A stretch of 64,000 nt of DNA from Hamadaea tsunoensis DSM 44101 (lineage in GTDB: Bacteria > Actinomycetota > Actinomycetes > Mycobacteriales > Micromonosporaceae): the NCBI RefSeq assembly GCF_000428945.1, contig NZ_AUAX01000039.1:1-64000 (forward strand), given 5' to 3'. Below are positions 1 through 8,681 of this stretch, piece by piece; the first letter of the stretch is position 1, and each line of letters begins with the position of its first letter. Under the pieces are notes generated by a model that did no database searches, had not been told where the DNA came from, and saw only the letters and a program-made list of their open reading frames with translations. Made by a program: the position numbers and the translations under genes.

Positions 1-30
1 GGGAGTGGAGGCGAGATCGTCGGGAGTGGG

Positions 31-444
31 TCAGAGGCAGCGGCGCAGGAGCGCGGTGAGCGTCGCGCGTTCCTCGGCGGAGAGCGGCGCGAGCACCTCG
101 GCGGTGACCGCCTCGGCCGTCTGCTCACAGGCTTCGAGCTCGCGGACGCCGCCCTCCGTGAGGGTCACGAGGTGCCGGCGGCGGTCGGCGGGATCGCGCT
201 CCCGCCGGGCCAGGCCGGCCTGCTCCAGGGCGTCGATCGTGCGGACCAGGTCGCTGGGGTCCTGGCCGAGAAGATCGCAGAGGTCGCGTTGAGAGCTGGG
301 GCCGCGTTCGGTGAGGGCGGCGAGGACCGCCATCTCGCGGAGCGTCCGGCCGCGTCCGGCCAACTGGTCCATGAGGCGCCGGCGGCCTCGCTTGCCGAGC
401 TGGGAGAGCTGGTAGACGGGGAGGGAGTGGAGGCGGTCGACCAT
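31..444 (-). CDS. MarR-family transcriptional regulator
   Basis: A 137-residue winged-helix protein. The recognition region (about residues 47-75) contains SQRDLCDLLGQDPSDLVRTI, followed by the wing RRERDPADRRRHLVTLTEGG, which is the classic MarR signature; length is normal for the family. MarR dimers usually repress a neighbouring gene and release DNA on binding a phenolic or other small ligand. The gene is divergent from a VOC protein with only 29 bp between the two start codons, and a near-perfect inverted repeat fills that gap, so autorepression and repression of the VOC gene are likely. There is no Shine-Dalgarno sequence before the ATG, so the message may be leaderless. The ligand is unknown. 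Confidence 0.9.
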   Translation of the reverse strand: MVDRLHSLPVYQLSQLGKRGRRRLMDQLAGRGRTLREMAVLAALTERGPSSQRDLCDLLGQDPSDLVRTIDALEQAGLARRERDPADRRRHLVTLTEGGVRELEACEQTAEAVTAEVLAPLSAEERATLTALLRRCL

Positions 445-453
445 GGGTTCAGG

Positions 454-475
454 ATAGTTGGTAAGTTACCACTAT
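454..475. promoter_or_regulatory. Palindromic MarR-type operator between divergent genes
   Basis: The sequence ATAGTTGGTAAGTTACCACT plus AT is an imperfect 22-bp inverted repeat. It lies in the 29-bp gap between the MarR gene and the VOC gene and overlaps the VOC ATG. MarR operators are typically this size and symmetry. Assignment to the adjacent regulator is inference from position. Confidence 0.65.
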
Positions 476-848
476 GGCTAACTACCCACGAATCTACCCG
501 CGCGTCATCGCCGACGACTTCGCCGCCACCGTCCGCTTCTACACCGAGACGCTCGGCCTCGCCGCCGAGAAGGTCGTGCCCCAGTTCGAGTACGCGAGCT
601 TCGACTTCGACGGTGAGACGGGTCTGGCGATCCTCGGGCGCGCGGCGCTCGGTGCGGCGGTCGCGACCGAGCCCGGCCGGGGTGCGGGGATGATGCTCGT
701 CCTGGTCGTGCCGGACGTCGACGGACTGGTCGCGCGGTTGCCCGCCGAGGTGGTCGTCGCCCCGCCGGCCGACCGTCCAGGATGGAACCTCAGGTCGGCG
801 TACGTGCGCGATCCGGAAGGCAACCTCGTGGAGATTCAGACCTACTGA
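474..848 (+). CDS. VOC-family (glyoxalase/bleomycin-resistance fold) protein
   Basis: A 124-residue single-module VOC protein. It opens with IYPRVIADDFAATVRFYTET, the usual first beta strand and helix, and ends with YVRDPEGNLVEIQTY, the usual metal-binding last strand (the Glu near the end is a typical ligand). Such proteins are dioxygenases, lyases, or drug-binding resistance proteins, so the substrate cannot be told from sequence. The start codon sits inside the palindrome shared with the divergent MarR gene and has no upstream Shine-Dalgarno sequence, so leaderless translation is likely. Control by the MarR neighbour suggests response to a small aromatic or electrophilic compound. Confidence 0.85.
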   Translation: MANYPRIYPRVIADDFAATVRFYTETLGLAAEKVVPQFEYASFDFDGETGLAILGRAALGAAVATEPGRGAGMMLVLVVPDVDGLVARLPAEVVVAPPADRPGWNLRSAYVRDPEGNLVEIQTY

Positions 849-923
849 AGTGGTTGACGCGCTCGTTGTACGCAAGTTAGTTTTACTTCCGAAATAAGTA
901 CCGCGATAGCCGGGAGTACGGGC

Positions 924-2897
924 GTGAGCAGCGAAAACGGGCGTGTCTTGAACACCGCCGACTACCCCTACTATCGCGATGATGCCGAGGTCTGGGCCGA
1001 CCGGCTGCGCGCCCTGCGCGACGACCTCGGCATCACCGTGGTCACCTGCTACATCCCGTGGCGGCACCACCAGCCCGTGGCCGGCGAGGCGCCCGACTTC
1101 ACGGGCCAGACGCATCCGAGCCGCAACGTGGTCGGCTTCCTGGAGCTGTGCCAGGCGGCGGGGCTCACGGTGATCGCGAAGCCGGGCCCGTTCATCCACG
1201 CCGAGACGACCTACGGCGGCCTGCCGGACTGGGTCGGCCCGATCGCGGACGAGCGCATCGAACCGCTGCTGGACTCGGCCGGGCAGCCCTCGCGGTGGGG
1301 CTGGGACCTGCCCGAGCACCCGTCCGGGCGGCCGCTGCCGGCGCCGTTCGGAGCAGTGTTCTCGGCGTACACGCGGGAATGGCTGGATGCGGTCGGGCGG
1401 CAGGTGCTCGACGGGCGGCTGTTCCCCGAGGGGCCGGTCGCGATGATCCAGATCGCCAACGAGGGCATCTACACCAACGGCGCCCGTGAGGTCACCGCCT
1501 TCGACTACAGCCCGTCGGGGCTCGCCTTCTACCGCGAGTGCCTCGCCGAGTGGTACGGGTCGGTGGACGCGTACAACCTGCGGCACGGGACGGGTTTCGG
1601 GTCCTGGTCCGACGTCGACGGGCCCCGGGCCTGGGATGCCAAGCACCCTCTCGTTTACGCCGACTGGGGCCGGTTCCACGACGCGTACCTCGGCCGGGTC
1701 TATCGCATGTGGACGGACTGGGTCGGCGTCGACGTCCCGACGGTGGTGAACCTCAACCCGCCGACGATCAAGGAACTCGACGACTGGCTGGCCCGCGTAC
1801 GCCCGGCCGGCTGGGACCGCATCGACTACGGCTTCACCAACTGGATGGGCGTGGTCTCGACCGACCTGGACGCGCACGCCCGCTACGTGATCGCGGCCAA
1901 GCTCGCCCCCGGCCCGAACATGGAGGAGAACTGGGGCTTCTCCGAGCTCTACGACCGCGCGTACGCCGACGCGGCCACGAGTCACCACCAGACGCTGCTG
2001 GCGCTGGCCGCCGGGGCGACCGGATTCAACGTCTACACCGGCGTCGGCACCTCCGGCTGGCTGCGGGAGCTGGACGACCAGCACACCGAGCCGTACCCGG
2101 ACTGCTCGCCGATCGCCGAGGACGGCTCGGCCACGGTGAAGGCGCCGGTCGTGAAGGCGCTCGCGGACTTCTTCGCCCGGCACGGCGACGAGTTCCTCGC
2201 CTGCGTCCCCGAGACCGGTGGCGCCTTCGGCCTCTACCGCCCGTACGCGGGGATCGCCGCCTGGTCGGCCGACCCGGACGTGCCGCAGTGCGGCCGGGTG
2301 CTGCGCGCGTACCACGAGCGGATGCGGTCGGCCGGACTCGACTACACGCTCGTCGATCTCGAAGCCGCCACGGCGGACGAACTGGCGGCCGTCGAGCACC
2401 TGACCGTCCCCGGTGGAAATTTCATGGCCGAGGACGTGCAACGGAAACTGGCCGCGTACGCCACCGCCGGCGGGCTGCTCACGATCGAGGGGCCGCTGCC
2501 GGAGACCGACGAACAGCTGCGGCCGTGCGCCCTGCTGGCCGGGATTCCGCTGGTCGCCGGCCCGACAGCCGAGCCGGGCGCCCGGGTCGTCGCCGGACAC
2601 GCGGACGTCTACCGGCGTACGGGCGAGGGCGGCGTCGCGTACCTCACGGTTCTTGCCCAGAGTGACAACGACGGCCCGGTGCGGATCGCGGTCGAGGGCG
2701 AGGAGCTGGCCTTCACCCTGGCCCGCGGCGGCGCGGCGATCGTGCGGCTGGTCGACGGCGCGCTGGACGACGTCATAGTCAAGGGCACCAATTCGTTCCT
2801 GGACAGTGCCGAGGTCGCGGCGGTGACCCACCGGGGCACCATGATCAGCGCGACCGGACCCGGCGACCTGGTGATCATCGGCGGTCTACCGGGTTGA
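924..2897 (+). CDS. GH35-type beta-galactosidase, cytoplasmic
   Basis: A 657-residue (beta/alpha)8 glycosidase. Early on it has GPFIHAETTYGGLPDW (about residues 88-103), matching the GH35 substrate-pocket block. MIQIANEGIYTN (about 174-185) matches the acid/base Glu segment (QxxNE), and MEENWGF (about 333) is a plausible nucleophile region. GH35 enzymes remove terminal beta-galactose from oligosaccharides or glycans. There is no signal peptide, so it should act inside the cell on imported sugars. It starts with GTG and is followed by a strong hairpin before the next gene, so it is probably transcribed alone. The sequence differs enough from classical members that another beta-glycoside substrate is possible. 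Confidence 0.8.
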   Translation: MSSENGRVLNTADYPYYRDDAEVWADRLRALRDDLGITVVTCYIPWRHHQPVAGEAPDFTGQTHPSRNVVGFLELCQAAGLTVIAKPGPFIHAETTYGGLPDWVGPIADERIEPLLDSAGQPSRWGWDLPEHPSGRPLPAPFGAVFSAYTREWLDAVGRQVLDGRLFPEGPVAMIQIANEGIYTNGAREVTAFDYSPSGLAFYRECLAEWYGSVDAYNLRHGTGFGSWSDVDGPRAWDAKHPLVYADWGRFHDAYLGRVYRMWTDWVGVDVPTVVNLNPPTIKELDDWLARVRPAGWDRIDYGFTNWMGVVSTDLDAHARYVIAAKLAPGPNMEENWGFSELYDRAYADAATSHHQTLLALAAGATGFNVYTGVGTSGWLRELDDQHTEPYPDCSPIAEDGSATVKAPVVKALADFFARHGDEFLACVPETGGAFGLYRPYAGIAAWSADPDVPQCGRVLRAYHERMRSAGLDYTLVDLEAATADELAAVEHLTVPGGNFMAEDVQRKLAAYATAGGLLTIEGPLPETDEQLRPCALLAGIPLVAGPTAEPGARVVAGHADVYRRTGEGGVAYLTVLAQSDNDGPVRIAVEGEELAFTLARGGAAIVRLVDGALDDVIVKGTNSFLDSAEVAAVTHRGTMISATGPGDLVIIGGLPG

Positions 2898-2903
2898 TTG
2901 TGA

Positions 2904-2948
2904 CGCGCGCCACGAGCTCCGCCCCGTTCGGCGGGGCTCTCGGCGCGC
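2904..2948. terminator. Strong GC-rich hairpin after the GH35 gene
   Basis: A nested stem lies just after the GH35 stop codon. The outer arms are GCGCGCC and GGCGCGC, and the inner stem GCCCCG/CGGGGC closes the loop TTCGG. It ends about 30 bp before the next start and probably separates the two transcription units. Confidence 0.6.
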
Positions 2949-2979
2949 ACGCCGATCACTGCGGAGATAGGCTGCCCCG

Positions 2980-3660
2980 GTGACCGACGAACCCAAGGGA
3001 TTGCGCAGCCGGGCCTCCAGCATGATCGGCCGCGTGCTGGCCAAGCTGCCGGAGCCGCTCCGCGCGAAGATCCTGCACCACCGTGAAGCGTTGAAGTTCC
3101 TCATCGTCGGCGGAACCTGCTTCATGATCACCGTAGTGATCAACTACGCGCTCAAGCTCACGATCCTGGGCGACAAACCGGTCACGGCGCTCACCATCGC
3201 CACGATCCTCGCGACCGTGGCCTCCTACGTCCTCAACCGCGAGTGGTCCTTCCGGACCCGCGGCGGCCGCGAACGCCACCACGAAGCCGCGCTCTTCTTC
3301 GCGATCAGCGGCATCGGCGTCGTCCTCAACGACGTACCCATGTGGATCGCCCGCTACATGCTCGACATCCGCGTACCGGACGTGACCCGGTTCACCCAGG
3401 AGGTCAGCGACTTCGTCTCCGGCATCATCCTCGGCACGCTGCTGGCGATGGTGTTCCGGCTGTGGGCGTTCAAGAAGTGGGTCTTCCCGCACCAGGACGT
3501 CCGGCCCGCCGGCAACTCCACGGTCGCGGCCCACCTCACCGCGGGCACCAAGGGCCATCCGATCGTCGCGCCGACCGCGGCTAATCGCCGCAAATCCGGC
3601 AATCCTGGGCCTAAGGCTCCGTCCGGGAAGAAGGTCTCCTCCGGCAAGGGCCGGCGCTGA
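2980..3660 (+). CDS. GtrA-family membrane protein
   Basis: A 226-residue protein with four hydrophobic segments (about residues 35-58, 68-88, 105-125, 140-162) and the GtrA-type start REALKFLIVGGTCFMITVVI. The segment YVLNREWSFR between helices two and three is a family hallmark. GtrA-like proteins are thought to help move polyprenyl-linked sugars across the membrane for cell-surface glycan synthesis. The C-terminal 60 residues are a basic, lysine-rich cytoplasmic tail. It starts with GTG. No glycosyltransferase is adjacent, so the partner is unknown. Confidence 0.85.
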   Translation: MTDEPKGLRSRASSMIGRVLAKLPEPLRAKILHHREALKFLIVGGTCFMITVVINYALKLTILGDKPVTALTIATILATVASYVLNREWSFRTRGGRERHHEAALFFAISGIGVVLNDVPMWIARYMLDIRVPDVTRFTQEVSDFVSGIILGTLLAMVFRLWAFKKWVFPHQDVRPAGNSTVAAHLTAGTKGHPIVAPTAANRRKSGNPGPKAPSGKKVSSGKGRR

Positions 3661-3789
3661 CTCGCCCCCTTCGCCCGTCCTTTGCCGCGACTGTCCAACT
3701 CCGGCTCGTCTGCCCCGGTCCGTCTGCCCCAGCCTGGTCGGCTTTTGTCGCGACTGTCCGATATGGGCGCTCGGTGGCGGCCGGGGCGG

Positions 3790-3934
3790 TGATCGTTTAC
3801 GGCTCAGGTGTAAAACGGCCGCCGAGTGCATGATCGTTTGCGGTTCTGGAGCATGCTGACCGCCTCCGGCTACACCTGATGCGTAAACGATCATGCGGAC
3901 CGGGCCGGATTTACACCTCACCCGTAAACGATCA
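3790..3934. repeat. Nested double inverted repeat (TGATCGTTTACG units)
   Basis: Four copies of a roughly 25-nt unit containing TGATCGTTTACG and GGTGTA are arranged two pointing inward from the left (3790, 3830) and two inverted on the right (about 3871-3895 and 3910-3934). The outer and inner pairs can each form a hairpin. The same nested geometry appears with a related unit at 36787-36935. Confidence 0.75.
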
Positions 3935-4252
3935 AGAGATCGGCGGCATCTGCCCACCTGGCGGAAGATTGTTCCCGCATCGCAGGCGACGGCCGGCGCC
4001 GGAACTGCTGGGCCGTGATCCACAGCGCCCGGGATGTACAAACCGCACCCTCGCCCAAGATCGAAAGCGGTTCGGTGTAGGAAATCGCCCCATAGCTACA
4101 TCCCAGCCGTAGTGGATCGAGGGAGCGGGTCCGAAAACTACATCCCAGCCGCGAGCGATCACCGATAAGCCCACCCGCCCGAACCCCGTATCGGACAGTC
4201 GGGACAAAGTCCGGGGGAGCCGACCGCGGGCCCGGCATGATCGCGGCAATCT

Positions 4253-4320
4253 CCTTGATCATGTAGCGCCATTCCGGCAAAAGAGCGCTCCCCTGCCGAA
4301 ATGGCGCTACACGATCAAGG
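4253..4320. repeat. 68-bp palindromic repeat with 21-bp arms
   Basis: The arms begin CCTTGATCATGTAGCGCCAT and end AATGGCGCTACACGATCAAG, differing at one position, around a loop containing AGAGCGCT. A related element with similar arms and the same AGAGCGCT loop occurs at about 36830-36894, so this is a dispersed repeat family. Confidence 0.75.
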
Positions 4321-4454
4321 TCGACGGGTCCCCGTCGCCGGAATAGCGTTACATGATCAAAGAGTCGCGGCGTGCACCTCCGCCCATACTGGACAGTCGC
4401 GACAAAGTCCGACCGGGCCCAGCCGAACCAGCGCCCCCGCCCCCTGAAACCGGC

Positions 4455-4527
4455 GACGATCTTGCGCGAATGTTCGGGCAATACAGGCACTCCGGACGAA
4501 ATTCGGGGCATTCGCGCAAGATCGTCG
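4455..4527. terminator. Perfect hairpin downstream of the WD40-KAP gene
   Basis: The 19-nt arms CGACGATCTTGCGCGAATG and CATTCGCGCAAGATCGTCG match perfectly around a 35-nt loop. The structure begins about 30 bp past the stop codon of the minus-strand NTPase gene, so it may end that transcript. It has no clear T run, and it may simply be another member of the local palindrome block. Confidence 0.5.
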
Positions 4528-4558
4528 AGGTTGATCGTGGAGTGTGGGTGGGAGGGGG

Positions 4559-7500
4559 TTACAGGTAGCGGACTGCTATGGAGGCGAAGACGTCGGCGTC
4601 GGTGTCCGGGCGGCAGAAGAGGTTGCGCAGGCCGATGGTCGCCGGGTCGTCGGGATCCAGTCCCGCCGAGAGGACGGACGATCGCCAGCGGTCCGTGTCG
4701 GAACAGGCGTCGAGCAGTTCGGCGAGGATGATCCGCCGGGTCGACGCCTCTTCGCCGCGGTGCGCGCCGAGCGCGTCGAGCAGCCACGGCCAGCGGACCA
4801 TGACCTCGACGAAGCGGGCCATCTCGATGCTGTGCCGTTCGATCGCGGTCAGGCTGCTGGACAGGAAGCCCGTGCGGTAGTCCAGCACCATGTAGAACCG
4901 CCACAGGTTGACGAACGCCTTGGTCTGCCGCGGGTTGCGGGCGGGCAGGGCGAGCACGGCGGTACGCAGCGCGCGGCGTACGGGGGCGAGGCTTTCGAGG
5001 TATTCGGCGAGTTGTACGCCCTGATCCTCGGGCCCGGCGACGGTCACCTCCTCGGTGGACGTGTCGATGTTGACGCCGCCGCCGCTGACGGAGGCCGCCG
5101 GCGGGACGGAGACACGCGTACGCACGACGGCGGGGGTGGGCGCGGCGGGACCGGTCGCGTCGAGGAGTTCGTCGAGGTAGGTGGCGATGGCGGCGTCGCG
5201 TACGCGGGGCAGGCGGATCGGCAGGTCGAGGATCTTCTCCATGAACCGCCAGCCGGTGTGCTGGAGGTGGCCGAAGCTCGACGGGTCGTCCGAGGCGCGG
5301 GCGCGGATCGAGTCGTAGACGGTTTCCAGCTGCGCGGCGACGGTCGACGGGTCCAGCGCGATGACGAAGTGGCAGGGGCCGAACGCCTTGTTGAGGAACA
5401 GATTCACCGCCTCGATGGTGTCCGAGACGATGTGCGGGCCGCAGCGGTCGAGGTCGTCGACGAGGATGACGATCTGCGACGACGTGCTGGCCAGTTCGAG
5501 TACCTCGCCGACGTCGTGTTGCAGCATGTACAGGTAGCCGCGCTGGCCCGACTCCATCGGATCGCGTACGGACTTCCATTCGGTGCCGTCGTCGCGGCTG
5601 GACGAGGTCACGCCCTGCCCGGTCGGCCGGTTCAGGACGCCGGGCGCCAGCCAGCCGCGTACCTGCTGGAAGCTGCTCAGGGTGAGGTTGCCGATGAAGC
5701 CGAGCACGGTCAGGATGATCACGGCCGACGAGCCGATCAGGGCGGCCAGGTTGAGCGTCTGCACGGCGGTGACGGCCATGGCGGAGACGGCGACGACCGC
5801 GACCACGCCGGCCAGCAGGGCGATGACCATGCCGAGCAGGGACCGCGGGATGTAGCTGAGCAGGATCCGCTTGCGCATCGCCGACGGGTCGGTACGCCGC
5901 AGGTTCAGGTCGAACCACAGGCGCTCGCGTTCGGCCAGCGGCAGGCGTTCGGTGATGCTGCTCAGGATCTCCCGGGTCAGGCCGGCCCAGACCTGTTCGG
6001 GAGTCTCGTACATCCACGGGTTGAACCAGACCGTGATGGCGTTGCGCTCCTGGCCGGGCTTCGGCCGCATCTCGTAGCCGAGGGACTGCGCGGTCCCGCC
6101 GCCGGCGCGGGGCTTCTGCACCTGCCGCCAGGCCCAGGCCCGGGTCAGCCGCGTACGCACCTCGCCGCCCTGCCGCCACCGGCGCAGCGCACTCGGCGGC
6201 GGCCCGAGCGGGACGAGGTGATGGGTGGCCGGGGCCGCCTCCGCGCGCAGCTCCGAGGTGCTGACGTCGGCCCGGCTCGGGTCGAGGCGCTTGCGGAGCT
6301 GGCGCAGCACGCTGGACTTGCCCTGCCCCCACGGCGCGTGTACGCCGATCACCACCGGCGGCTCTGTGGCGGGCGACATCAGGACGTCGTTGATCGTCTC
6401 GACGAGCTCGTTGCGGGACAACGTGTCCAGGCCGGTCGGCTGGTCCTGCAGCAGGATCGCCGCCGGGGCCACCCCGGTGCCGATCGAGCCGCCGGAGCGC
6501 AGCAGACTGCCGGCCGCGATCGGGAACAGCCGCACCCGGCCGTCGTCGTCGGCCGCGTACAGGGAGGGGACCGTCACGGTCGGGCCGCTGGTCAGGGCCG
6601 CGAATCCGACGTCGACGATGCCCATCGAGCGTACGGTCGACGTGCCGCAGTGGGCCGGGTGGCCGACGAGCGTGCCGTCGATCTGCCAGACCAGGATCCG
6701 GCCGTCCTCGCAGCCGCCGAAGATCAGCACGTCCTCGCCCAGCCGGGCGGCCGCGAGCGCGCTGACCTGCGTACTCGAATGGGTGTAACGGAAGGTCGTG
6801 GTGACGGAGCGCGCGTGGACGTCGATGACGTCGAGGATGCAGGTGTCGCCGTCGGGGCGGGCGGTGACGACCAGGTGACGGCTGCCGTCGAAGACGCCGC
6901 AGGCGGCGGCGACCGGCGCGTTGGAGATCTGCTCGAGCACCTGCTCCTGCCGGGCCGACAGGATGCGGACGCCGCGCGTGGAGGCGATGGTGAGCAGCGT
7001 GTCCTCGCCGTCCGGCGAGGCGACCAGCGCGTTGACGGCGCCGAGGTCGCCGGCGAGGGTGCGGGGCGTGGCGTCGGGGGCCAGCCGGCTGACCCGGACC
7101 GTGCCGTCGGCGGAGCCGCTGGCGACGTACTGCGCGCCGCGCAGGACGAACGTGGCCAGCGCCCACACCTCGCCCTGGTGCGCCATCGGGATCTCGCGGC
7201 GCAGCTCGCCGGTGACCGGATCCCAGTCCAGGACCCGCCGGTCGGCGCCGCCGCTGATGACGTGCGGGTCGAGCGCGTTGCCGGCCGAGGCGAGGCTGCG
7301 CACGGTGCTGACGTGGCCGTGCATGTCCACCGGGACCGGCGCCTCGGCGGCCGGGTCGAGCGCGTGCACCATCTGGTCGACGCCGGCGACCGCCACGTAG
7401 GTGCCGTCGGCGAGGCCGCCCGACGTCGCCGCCCAGGTCGTGCCCTGCGCCTGGTAGACGTCGATCGCCGTCCGGTCGCTGATCACGTCGGTCCGCAGCT

Positions 7501-8446
7501 TCGACACCTGCACGACGCCGTGCATGTCGCCGGACGCGATCACGATGCCGCCGTCGACCGTCGCGGCGCAGGCCAGCGACCAGGCCTCGCCGAGATGCCG
7601 GGTGATCTCGCGCATCGGGCGGTCGGTCTCGCCGTCGAAGCGCCACAGCGCCACGCCGCCGGCCGCCGTCGCGGTCACCAGCAGCGGCAGCTCCGAGTCC
7701 GTGACCGCGCCGAGCCGGCGTACGGTCGAACCGGCCTGCAGGATCCGGCCCTGCACGAGGCCGCTGGTCAGGTCCGCCCGCCACAGGCGCGCGGTGCCGT
7801 CGGCCGAGCCGCTGGCCACCGCGTACCCGGAGGTGGGGCCGTCGACGTTGACCAGGGTCCAGACCTGGCCCCGGTGGATCTGCGGCAGCCGGGCGACCAG
7901 GCGCGGCCCGTCGCCGTCCAGCCGCCACACCAGAAGCGAATCATCCGAGTACGCGCCGGCCAGCCACAGCGTGTCGAACGCCCGGTAGAGGCACAGCTTG
8001 AACCCGGTCGCCCGGCCGGCCTCGGCGGGATGCGCCAGAACGGTCAGCTCCTGCCGTTGCCGGTGCCACAGCGTGATGCCGTCCCGGTGCATGATCGCGA
8101 TGAGTTCCTCGCCCGCGTCGTCCCGCGCGTACGCGAGATCCTGGATCCCGGGCCCGATGTGCCGCTCGGCGACCAGCGAATGCCGCCGCCCGACGTCGTA
8201 CGCGCGCAGCGTGCCGTCCGGCCCGCCGGCGATCAGGTACTGCTCCTCGCCGTTGCCGGCCGGGACGGCGAGGACCGCGTACACGGTGCGGTCGGGGTCG
8301 ATCACGTCGACGATCTGGTTGTCCGCGACCCGGCGGATCTCGATGCCCTGGGCGCGGGCGACCGCGACGAGCAGCTCTTCTCCACTGTCGACGAACGTCA
8401 TGTGCGCGGCCGGGCCGCTGAGCAGTTCCTCGTACGGTGCCGACAT
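4559..8446 (-). CDS. WD40-repeat / KAP P-loop NTPase fusion membrane protein
   Basis: A 1295-residue protein. Residues 1 to about 620 are beta-propeller repeats with motifs such as GSADGTARLW, GGADRRVLDWDP and GCEDGRILVWQ, enough for two propellers. Walker A (GVHAPWGQGKSS) is near residue 700. Walker B (IVILVDDLDRCGP) is near 990. Two hydrophobic helices lie between them at about 862-918. That insertion of membrane helices between the Walker motifs is the hallmark of KAP NTPases, a family that includes the phage-exclusion protein PifA. The propeller is probably a sensor or scaffold and the NTPase a membrane effector; this is inference. No effector enzyme domain or partner gene is visible. It is divergent from a permease and followed by the palindrome block. 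Confidence 0.85.
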   Translation of the reverse strand: MSAPYEELLSGPAAHMTFVDSGEELLVAVARAQGIEIRRVADNQIVDVIDPDRTVYAVLAVPAGNGEEQYLIAGGPDGTLRAYDVGRRHSLVAERHIGPGIQDLAYARDDAGEELIAIMHRDGITLWHRQRQELTVLAHPAEAGRATGFKLCLYRAFDTLWLAGAYSDDSLLVWRLDGDGPRLVARLPQIHRGQVWTLVNVDGPTSGYAVASGSADGTARLWRADLTSGLVQGRILQAGSTVRRLGAVTDSELPLLVTATAAGGVALWRFDGETDRPMREITRHLGEAWSLACAATVDGGIVIASGDMHGVVQVSKLRTDVISDRTAIDVYQAQGTTWAATSGGLADGTYVAVAGVDQMVHALDPAAEAPVPVDMHGHVSTVRSLASAGNALDPHVISGGADRRVLDWDPVTGELRREIPMAHQGEVWALATFVLRGAQYVASGSADGTVRVSRLAPDATPRTLAGDLGAVNALVASPDGEDTLLTIASTRGVRILSARQEQVLEQISNAPVAAACGVFDGSRHLVVTARPDGDTCILDVIDVHARSVTTTFRYTHSSTQVSALAAARLGEDVLIFGGCEDGRILVWQIDGTLVGHPAHCGTSTVRSMGIVDVGFAALTSGPTVTVPSLYAADDDGRVRLFPIAAGSLLRSGGSIGTGVAPAAILLQDQPTGLDTLSRNELVETINDVLMSPATEPPVVIGVHAPWGQGKSSVLRQLRKRLDPSRADVSTSELRAEAAPATHHLVPLGPPPSALRRWRQGGEVRTRLTRAWAWRQVQKPRAGGGTAQSLGYEMRPKPGQERNAITVWFNPWMYETPEQVWAGLTREILSSITERLPLAERERLWFDLNLRRTDPSAMRKRILLSYIPRSLLGMVIALLAGVVAVVAVSAMAVTAVQTLNLAALIGSSAVIILTVLGFIGNLTLSSFQQVRGWLAPGVLNRPTGQGVTSSSRDDGTEWKSVRDPMESGQRGYLYMLQHDVGEVLELASTSSQIVILVDDLDRCGPHIVSDTIEAVNLFLNKAFGPCHFVIALDPSTVAAQLETVYDSIRARASDDPSSFGHLQHTGWRFMEKILDLPIRLPRVRDAAIATYLDELLDATGPAAPTPAVVRTRVSVPPAASVSGGGVNIDTSTEEVTVAGPEDQGVQLAEYLESLAPVRRALRTAVLALPARNPRQTKAFVNLWRFYMVLDYRTGFLSSSLTAIERHSIEMARFVEVMVRWPWLLDALGAHRGEEASTRRIILAELLDACSDTDRWRSSVLSAGLDPDDPATIGLRNLFCRPDTDADVFASIAVRYL

Positions 8447-8486
8447 GCGCTGCTACCCCCGGTTGCCGTCCTGCGATACCGTCTTT

Positions 8487-8529
8487 TCGCGTGTGCCCGT
8501 TCGCGCGTGTGCCCGTTTTCGCGTGTGCC
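8487..8529. repeat. Short tandem repeat in a divergent promoter region
   Basis: Three imperfect copies of a 14-16-nt unit containing CGCGTGTGCCCGT lie just upstream of the NTPase start. They may be regulator half-sites or simple sequence expansion; there is no further evidence. Confidence 0.5.
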
Positions 8530-8681
8530 GCACGGCTTTCGCGGGGCACGGCTGATACGTGAATAGCACGTCGCGTTGGTGGAAAGAAGGGACCCGATGG
8601 ATACCGGACCGTATCCATCGACCGGATGAGGTGTTGTCAGCGGTGAAGACCCGGGTTCGGCGGCGACGTGAGGTGGCACCA

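Larger units (their letters stand above)
3661..4558. repeat. Gene-free block of nested intergenic palindromic repeats
   Basis: About 900 bp between convergent genes holds no credible coding sequence. I can see several short repeat families. One contains GTCGCGACTGTCC (about 3684 and 3745 forward, about 4190 and 4387 reverse). One contains TGATCGTTTACG (3790, 3830 forward; 3881, 3916 reverse). A 68-bp hairpin lies at 4253-4320 with a related half-site at about 4339-4362. Direct repeats CTACATCCCAGCCG lie at about 4099 and 4139. A perfect 19-bp-arm hairpin lies at 4455-4527. Families are nested inside each other, and most carry GATC. Confidence 0.8.

Noticed and set aside
881-899. TACTT/AAGTA inverted repeat before GH35 as a LacI operator
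   Set aside because: Only five-base arms with AT-rich centre; too weak to support.
165-2831. Very long open frame antisense to the GH35 gene
   Set aside because: GC-rich codon bias keeps antisense frames open; the product is Arg/Gly/Val/His-rich without motifs, while the sense strand has clear GH35 signatures.
3661-4558. Palindrome block considered as a replication origin or attachment site
   Set aside because: No DnaA-box cluster, no dnaA/parA neighbour, no tRNA gene and no integrase; repeats look dispersed rather than origin-like.
4544-8566. 1340-codon open frame antisense to the WD40-KAP gene, and a 1336-codon frame out of phase on its strand
   Set aside because: Low-complexity translations with no domains; the 4559-8446 minus frame carries all the WD and Walker motifs.
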